Part shown: in pieces, positions 28,417-34,929 of the stretch
Layout of the letters: every line of letters begins with the position of its first letter
Position numbering within the stretch: position 1 is the first letter of the stretch
Source: Chara braunii
Lineage: Eukaryota; Streptophyta; Charophyceae; Charales; Characeae
Direction: 5' to 3'
Assembly (NCBI GenBank): GCA_003427395.1
Contig: BFEA01000331.1
Location: 1,434,286-1,469,214 of the forward strand
DNA length: 34,929 bases
Translations under genes and position numbers: made by a program
Notes under the pieces: generated by a model
The model's input: the letters and a program-made list of their open reading frames with translations, nothing else
Databases searched by the model: none
Told to the model about the DNA's origin: nothing

Positions 28417-29289
28417 CCGAAGCCCAGGAGAGCGACACACCCCAGACCACCCAGACAGCACAGACAGAAACACAAAACGCTGGTAATGCGTGAGCAACCG
28501 GCAATGCGCAAAGGGTGACCTAGCAGGATGTGGCGGAGTGGTTGATGGAAAACCTCCGCTTGAAGTTCAGTGACAGGGATGAGGAAGCCTGGGACACAGT
28601 GTACAGAGACCTGGTGTCCCTGTTGGACAACAGCCCAAGTCTCCACACAGCTCTGAACCAAGGCCTGCCGAAGGGGTCGAGCTGGACAGAGATATGTCAT
28701 AAACTGCTACGTATCGTACTAGCCCGGTTCACCCCCCCCGTTGAACAGGTCCCGAAAGATAAAGATAGCCATACAGGCAATGATACCCAGGAAGGGACGG
28801 GTCAAAATGTAACTCAACAGGGCACAAACGCAGGGGAGGAGGGCTCCCAATCAGGCGAGCAGGGCCATATAATAGCTGGCGACGACACGAATCAACAAGA
28901 CACTCGGGTGGCAGCGCACCGAAATTCCTCTCACCCTGACAAGGATGGTAAACAGAGCCCCGCACAGCCCGACAACGAGGGAAGAAAAGACATGGATGGT
29001 GCACAGCCCGACAGCGAGGGAAGGAAAGAGGGCACACTGCTGGGAGAGCATGACCAGGGTATACAGGGCATACAGCTAGGGGACCGGGACCACTCAGTAA
29101 CAGGTGAACAAACCAACATCCCCCCTACACAGCCAAGAGTGCGTGACCAAGGCCCACAACCAGGCGAGCGGGACCACAAAACACCAAGCGAGCAGACCGA
29201 CAAACCTACTAATAGTCTGCTGCCTGACACCGGGGAGGCAAGGGACCTGACAAATTTACCCGGGCCAGCAAGGGAACCGCATCCATAAG
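28417..29289 (+). pseudogene. LINE ORF1 continuation: helical domain and hydrophilic linker
   Basis: This is in the same frame as ORF1 after the TGA at 28414 and a TAG at 28522-28524. From 28525 it reads a helix-rich domain (VAEWLMENL..., DEEAWDTVYRDLVSLL, SLHTALNQGL, SWTEICHKLLRI). A Gln/Gly/Asp/Thr-rich linker with imperfect repeats (QPDNEGRKD / QPDSEGRKE; GERDH / GEHDQ) follows to TAA 29287-29289. The helical domain resembles segments at 9.7 kb and 22.5 kb, so it is a conserved part of this LINE family's ORF1. Between 28417 and 28500 another frame is also protein-like, so a frameshift may be present there. Confidence 0.6.
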
Positions 29290-29394
29290 ATTCCGAAGGA
29301 TTGCCCAGTGGAACGGGGGGACAGCCAGACCCGGGCCACAGATTTGAAGGAGGGTCTGTGTCTGGCCTTGCCAGCCAGGAGATCAGCCACACCG

Positions 29395-29450
29395 ACAACA
29401 CCCCCTGACCCCCCTGACCCCCCCCCCCTCCCCNCCCTCCCCTCCTTACT
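29395..29450 (+). other. C-rich tract with one unknown base
   Basis: Runs CCCCCTGACCCCCC and a longer C run with an N at 29434 separate the linker from the last ORF1 part. Frame cannot be followed with confidence through this tract. A sequencing or assembly slip is likely. Confidence 0.8.
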
Positions 29451-29870
29451 AGCAGGAGACAAAAACTACGCCACCTGCTAGAGAAGGCTCCCCCCACCCT
29501 GACCTCCAACAAGGGCATTGTGCTCCTTCCGGTCCAACAAACACGAGGGGATTGGGAGTTGGGGTTGTCTGTCCCGCCCAATGCAGCACACGGCGAGGTC
29601 TCCCTCCAAGGGCGCTCAACCTCCTTCCTTTCGCTGACTTCCTGGGGCGACAGTCTGAGCTTTCGCAAACAGGACATCGCCCGATTGACTCAGGGCCTCC
29701 TCCCGGAGTGGGCCACTTTGGCCCTGGAAATCTCCCACGGGCGGGCTAGACTTGGGACTAGGGATATTCATCTACAATACGACCAGCCCGACACGAAGGA
29801 CATGCGCTGGCTCGACAAGGAGGCCCTGTCAGACCTCCAAATTCTAAAAATAAAAATTGGCGATCTCTGA
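29451..29870 (+). pseudogene. LINE ORF1 C-terminal domain
   Basis: This frame differs from the ORF1 linker (frame change at the C tract). From about 29451 it reads SRRQKLRHLLEKAP, then LLPVQQTRGDWELGLSVP, SLQGRSTSFLSL, and RWLDKEALSDLQILKIKIG to TGA 29868-29870. The parts GDWELGL and WLDKEALSDLQI have counterparts in the same order in the relic at 10.4-10.8 kb (DWLIGL, IWFTQQELFDLPI). Conservation between two diverged copies argues that this is a real domain. Its function is unknown. Confidence 0.6.
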
Positions 29871-30044
29871 TCAGCAACAGAGATAGAGTCCTTTCTAGTG
29901 AGCATACTCAGGACGCAGACACTGCAAAAAGGCAGCTTCCTAGACACAGCAAAGTGACTGCCATTACAATAAATAAAAAAAAAATGCCAAAAGACATACA
30001 CCCACACATCTCACGGTCGACTGAAGAATTTGGAACGATAGGAG
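29871..30044 (+). other. Spacer between LINE ORFs
   Basis: A/C-rich DNA with stops in the ORF2 frame (TGA, TAA and TAG within the last 100 bases). It therefore separates the two ORFs rather than continuing one protein. A short run of A is at about 29975-29985. Confidence 0.5.
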
Positions 30045-33000
30045 ATGAATGTGGTAGATGCGCTCTATGGCAGGGACAAGGTCTGGAACCTCTGTAAACG
30101 GCAAGCGGATCTTGACTTGCGCTCAATCAATTTGAACGGTCTGGCCTTAGCAAACGCCTCCAAAAGACAGGCCATAGTGGATCAACTAAGAGGTGTGGAA
30201 GGAAGGCAAAGGCCGGACGTCGTGTGCCTACAAGAAACTCACGTGATGAACACCCCCGACCACAACCATACACACAAGGAGATCTGGCCTCACCAGGCCT
30301 ACCAAGCCCACGCCCCGCGCCCGGGCAGCTGTGGAGTCGCCATATGGATCCCTCCGGGATCCAAGGTAGAGATGCTTAACTGGGCAGCGGACCAAAACGA
30401 GGGCAGATGGGTCTACTTGTTGGCCATGTTAGAAATAGAAGTGGTAAGTATTCTAAATATATACGCTCCTAATGACCCGTCAGAGAGGCGGACCTTCCTA
30501 GAATCCTTGAAGGACAAGCTGCCGATGGGCATCCCCGCAATCGTGGTGGGGGACTTCAACGCAGCCCCGGACAGGTGGTTAGACAGATGGAAGACCCCGT
30601 CCCCCTGCCCGGTCTACATGGAACAAGATGAGAGCATGATCGCAGACCTCTCCCAGTCCCTCAACCTTTTTGATACCTTTCGGAGGAGCTACCCAACTGC
30701 ACGCAGTTACACATGCTACCGAAAGAGTGCGACAGAACGTGCATCACAATCACGTATAGACCTGATCTTATCGTCCATGGACCTACAGGGGGGATTGCAG
30801 ACAGCCGAGATCTTCCCCAGAAACCCCCACCCGGGCTTAGACCATGCTATGTGTCTGGCCGTCTTCTCTCTCAGAAAGAAACCCGATCAAGGTAGAGGCT
30901 TCTATAAGCTCAATACATCCCTCCTATCCCACGATCGATTCAGAGGCTACCTCAAGGATGAATGGTCCTTTTGGAAAGCATAGAGGGACCAGATAAACGA
31001 GGACGTATTGTGGTTCAACAACGGCCTAGCCTTTCTAGGCCGCAAGTGCAATGAATACTCGAAACTGCTTGCGACACGCCGCCATGCGGAGGAACTAAAA
31101 CTTCAGCACCAATTACGGCGATTGCAATCACAGGATGATGAATCGCAAGAACCAGAACAGCAAAATGAGGTATCCAAGATGATTCAAACCCTTGAAGATC
31201 AACTCATGGGGTATATGGAACACAGGTGGCAGGGAGCCAGGATCCGGGGCAAACTCTCCAAGCACAATACGGAGGGGACAATGGAAGCTCGATTCTTCGC
31301 AATGGCCAAAGCCAGAACAGGGAGAATGATAATCGAGGCCTTGGAGGACCCGAAATGCCACCAAGGACCCCTCCACACCTCCTCGGCCGCTTGCACGAAA
31401 ATAGCAAGGGACTTCTAACAAGGACTATTTACCTCGGAATGTCGGAACCAGGAGAGAGAAAAACGTGCGGCAGAGATAGATGCTTTTCTGCACCCACTTA
31501 CGAAATCCCTCACAGACCCACAGAAGGAGACCCTTGACGCACCCATATCAAAGGAGGAGATAAGGGAGGCACTCAAGCAAATAGACGAAGAAAAAAACCC
31601 GGGCCTGGATGGACTGCCGAAGGAATTTTGGGAAACCATGTGGACCGACCTCTCACAGGACCTCATGGATTACTACCAAGCGGCCTGGGACACTGGACAG
31701 GTAGGTGAATTAGTGGGCCAAGGAGTGTTGACGCTCCTTTACAAAAAAGGGGCAAGAACCAATATCAGAAACTACAGGCCCATTACCCTCCTCACTGTCG
31801 TTTACAAGCTACTGGCAAAGGCACTGGCTAACCGCATGACACTGGTAATGAGGGACATCATTCATCCAGACCAAACCGGTTTCATCCAAGGCAGAAACAT
31901 CCAGGATAACATTCTCCTGGTCAATGAGATGATCAAGCTATCAAGGCAATCCAAAAATAACGCAGCAATCATCTTCATTGACTTTGAGAAAGCGTACAAC
32001 CATATCAATTGGTTTTTCCTGGATAAATGCCTCCACAAACTTAACTTTGGGGATAACTTTCGACGCTGGATTGAGATCCTCCATGGGGGTGCAACAACGA
32101 GGGTCATGGTAAACGGCAATCTGGCGCCCCCCATCTGCCTTAAGAGGTCAATGAGACAAGGCGATCCTATAGCACCTTACCTATTCGTTATCGTCATGGA
32201 GGCGCTGGCGGCCAACCTGAGATCCCACAAAGACCTCAAAAGAATCCAAGTGACGGCAATACCCAAAGAGGCAATCCCGGTGTGCTCATTGTTCGCTGAC
32301 GATCTGACGTTGATGGTGGATGCCTCCAAAGAAGCAATGGTGGAGGTGCAACATATGATGGACCGTTTCTGCACATTATCGGATATGAAAGTCGACTGGG
32401 GAAACAAAACCCTGGGATGGTGGATACACCACCAAGGAGTGAGACCCCCAGAACAACCTAGAATTAACTGGTTCCCCACAGAGGCACCCATCAGGGTCTT
32501 GGGTGTCTCAATGACGGCGGAAGGCAGACCAACAACAAATAACGACTGAATCTCCTCACCCCCCTTCAAGTTGGCCAAAATGACCCTTTGGAGAGACAAG
32601 CACACCTCGTTGGTCGGCCGAGCTCTTATTATTAACAATGTTGTTCTGGCCTCAATGTGGTATAAATCCACCATTTGGGCCCTGGACAAGAACGCCTTGC
32701 GCCCGCTGCGACGACAAATTGCCGCCTTCCTGTGGCAAGGTGACCACGAACGACAAAACGTTCTAAACAGGGTAGTCTGGCATTCCATCATCCAGCCCAA
32801 GCCCCGGGGAGGGTTAGGTATCATCGACCCCCTACTGCAAACCAAAGCCCTGACCCTGCAATGGCTCAAGCGCCTCCTTTTTCACCCGGAGGTCCCCTGG
32901 AGACTCGGAGGGCTAGCTTTGGAACAGATCTCACGCCTAGCACCGCAGACGCCAGAGGGGACTGACCCGCTGATGTGGTTGGAAAACAAGGAATGACCCA

Positions 33001-34679
33001 TCCCTCGAACAAGGGTCCAACGTAGGGACCCCCCCTCAGACTGTCATAGGCAAGCAGCAAGAGCGGACCTACGGCACGACCCCTTCTGGCCCTCCCTCCT
33101 TAAGACATGGAGGAGCCTCCCCCCCCCAGATAGAATAGAACCAGTAAGATGGGAGGAGGTGGCGCGCCAGCCCCTCTTCGGGAACACGCGGGTGGTAGAC
33201 TCAACGGACCGCATGCTTGTTTGCACTGACACCCCCTGGCAGAACTGGATCAAGAAAGGGGTAATAAGGATAAAGGACATTTGGGACAGGGATAAGAAGG
33301 ACTGGATTGGCCCCGACCAGCTCCGGCGGAGACTGCGGTACTGCCACCGACCGCACGAAGCCCTGGAAAAGCTGATAGAAATGATCCCCCTTGCTTGGTG
33401 GAAAATCCTCCGCAAAGGCCCCTCCTTGCAGGAACAAGACTGGGTAGCTGTTAGAGATCGGCGAGGCTGTGTGGGCAGGGTGGTCTCCTGCCCCGGGGAA
33501 GGAAATGTAGTTGTGCGGCTCTCACCGGTGGGGCAGGGAAACATCATCCAATATGAGGCCAGCATTGCCCATCTAACATGCCAAACCAACGAGGTCTACA
33601 GAATCCGAGTGCTGCACGAGGATGGCCAATGGATAGCGTACTATCTGGACACCCCCCTGCACCACCTGGCCTTGGACCCGGGGGAGTGGTCGTGGTCAGC
33701 TCGAGGCAAGCAAGGTAAGAAATTTACAAAGTCCTTATATGCCTTAGCTGTCAAGTCTGCTTACAGGCTCTTAAGACCGAAGGTTGCACTGCGTGACCAG
33801 GTGAGAGAACGATGGAGAAACCACCTCAACATTAATAATCAGGAGCTGCGGCCCGTTCGATGGTTCAAAACAATCAAGGACAAGTCAGCCAAATGGGCCT
33901 CACTCCAATGGCAGATAGAGCATCGCTGCCTCCCAACAAACAACTGGCTCATAGATAGAACGACTCTTGAGCAGCAAGGGCGGGCCCTCCCATGATGCAA
34001 GCTCTGCACAAACGCATTCCCGTCCTGGAAAAAGCCAGAGACAATTGAGCATATTTTCCTCCAATGTCCCGGGGCACTCTGGTTATGGCGATGGTGGGAC
34101 AGAGTGTGGGAACAACTGGGGACAAAAGCCGAATGGCCATGGGACTGGAAGACCCTGCTATGCGCAACCTGGCCCAAGGACCTGAATGAGGAAAAGGACG
34201 AGTTCACGGACAACATGCTCAGGATGGGACGGAGGGCGATCCTCTGGGCACTCTGGCGTCGACGTTGCACTTTCGAGATGGAGGGGGCACGCCTAGAAGG
34301 CCCAGAGCTCGTAGAGAGCGTCCAATCACAGATTCAGACAAAAATAATGGCCAAATGGAACGAAGCCAAAACACGAATCCAATCCCTTCATAAACTAAGA
34401 GACATCAGGCAACAAATCCAGAACTTCAGCACAAGCTGGCTTGGGGATGCAAATGGTGGAAGGATAGGTCAGGTGGAATGGAAGGGTGAACTGACAAAAA
34501 CCACAGCATCAGGGGAGGACCGACTAGAGGCGGAGATCACACGAGACTACCACCTGCGCTTCACAGAATGGACCAAAGTGGACGCCGCAATCCCCTTGAA
34601 ACCCCCGGAACAATTCCCAGACTTCTCCCCCCCCCCGTCCAACTGCCTAGTGGATATGATGTGGTATGGAATGGACTGA
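30045..34679 (+). pseudogene. LINE ORF2: APE endonuclease, reverse transcriptase, zf-RVT zinc module
   Basis: ORF2 makes the nick and primes reverse transcription of the element's RNA. One frame covers 1,544 codons. The endonuclease (residues 28-272) shows INLNG, LQETH (E64), IYAPND, VVGDFN (D170, N172), SRIDLI (D239) and LDH (H267). The RT (about 510-800) shows KNPGLDGLP, NYRPITLL, TGFIQGR, FIDFEKAY (catalytic D646), SMRQGDPIAPYLF and FADD (D752, D753). The zinc module CKLC...H...CP lies at 1318-1341. In-frame stops are at 30981 (TAG), 31416 (TAA), 32547, 32994 and 33993 (TGA), and there is no frameshift. The start is the first ATG after upstream stops; the endonuclease core begins soon after, so the N-terminus is short. 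Catalytic residues are intact, which suggests recent decay. Confidence 0.9.
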
Positions 34680-34929
34680 GATGGGGTGGGTTTTGAGGGG
34701 GGTCTGGCCTGGGATACCAGTTACAATTCCGGAAGCCTACGCATGGGATGACTAGGAGCAACTAGAATGGGAGCTAAATAGATCCAAGTTCTGATTGGTT
34801 AATCTGGCGCCCTGTTCTGAGGGTGAAGAGGATTCTATTTTAAGACTGCTCAGTTAATCCCCTGGGTAGCAGGGCAATCAATGCTGGCAGTACTCAGTGT
34901 CACTGCTTACTCTCAGGCATACTTATGTT
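34680..34929 (+). other. 3' sequence of the LINE to the window end
   Basis: 250 bases follow the ORF2 stop, opening with a G-rich stretch (GGGGTGGGTTTTGAGGGG). No poly-A or other tail and no target duplication are reached. Confidence 0.5.

Larger units (their letters stand above)
26395..34929 (+). mobile_element. LINE (L1-like, APE endonuclease plus RT plus zf-RVT), near full length, inactive
   Basis: The order is ORF1 (26395-28416), an ORF1 C-terminal part (28525-29870), ORF2 (30045-34679) and 3' sequence to the window end. All parts are on the plus strand with short spacers. The start of the 5' UTR is not defined, and no 3' tail is reached by 34929. Domain content matches plant-type L1 elements. 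Stops in both ORFs show that this copy cannot make full-length proteins. Relatives lie at 9.0-10.9, 22.1-23.1 and 24.0-24.6 kb. Confidence 0.85.

Noticed and set aside
30045-34679. Alternative genetic code as the reason for in-frame stops
   Set aside because: All three stop types occur in one element, at positions where different amino acids would fit. Decay of a silenced copy explains this better.

Overview
This window looks like intergenic, repeat-dominated nuclear DNA from a large eukaryotic genome. I found no cellular gene that I would defend. The best clue to the organism is the non-LTR retrotransposon filling the right third. Its ORF2 joins an APE-type endonuclease and a reverse transcriptase (RT) to a C-terminal zf-RVT zinc module (CKLC...H...C), a combination typical of plant and streptophyte-algal LINEs. 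A charophyte such as Chara would fit, but that is inference, not something the sequence proves. Layout, left to right. 1-8.5 kb: microsatellites, degenerate tandem repeats, small inverted-repeat elements, and two copies of a repeat carrying a hammerhead-ribozyme-like core on the minus strand (6747-6790, 7161-7206). 9.0-10.9 kb: a frameshifted relic related to the 3' part of the LINE ORF1 seen at 28.5-29.9 kb. 11.0-12.65 kb: a relic RT that reads best as Penelope-like. It is split by a tail-only retroinsertion with target duplication, a palindrome-rich MITE, and an (AAT)n tail insertion. 13.75-13.88 kb: the best hammerhead-like copy, inside a ~110-bp unit with (TA)n on both sides; truncated copies of the same unit open the window at 1-142. 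13.9-19.7 kb: three members of a hAT-like non-autonomous family (CAGGGT TIRs, 8-bp target duplication). The third is split by a ~3-kb TIR element whose empty site survives in its siblings. 22.2-24.6 kb: another LINE ORF1-like relic and a minus-strand ORF2 C-terminal fragment. 26.4-34.7 kb: a nearly full-length LINE whose ORF2 is one frame from endonuclease to zinc module, broken by five stops and no frameshift. The elements can be layered in time. The Penelope-like relic predates the tail, MITE and AAT insertions in it, and the hAT-like copy C predates the ~3-kb TIR element inside it. The (TA)n blocks served as repeated landing sites for both the hammerhead units and the hAT-like elements. The features most worth following up are the hammerhead-like family with compensatory stem changes, the truncated unit that starts at the predicted cleavage point, the Penelope-like RT relic, and the conserved LINE ORF1 domains seen at several loci.
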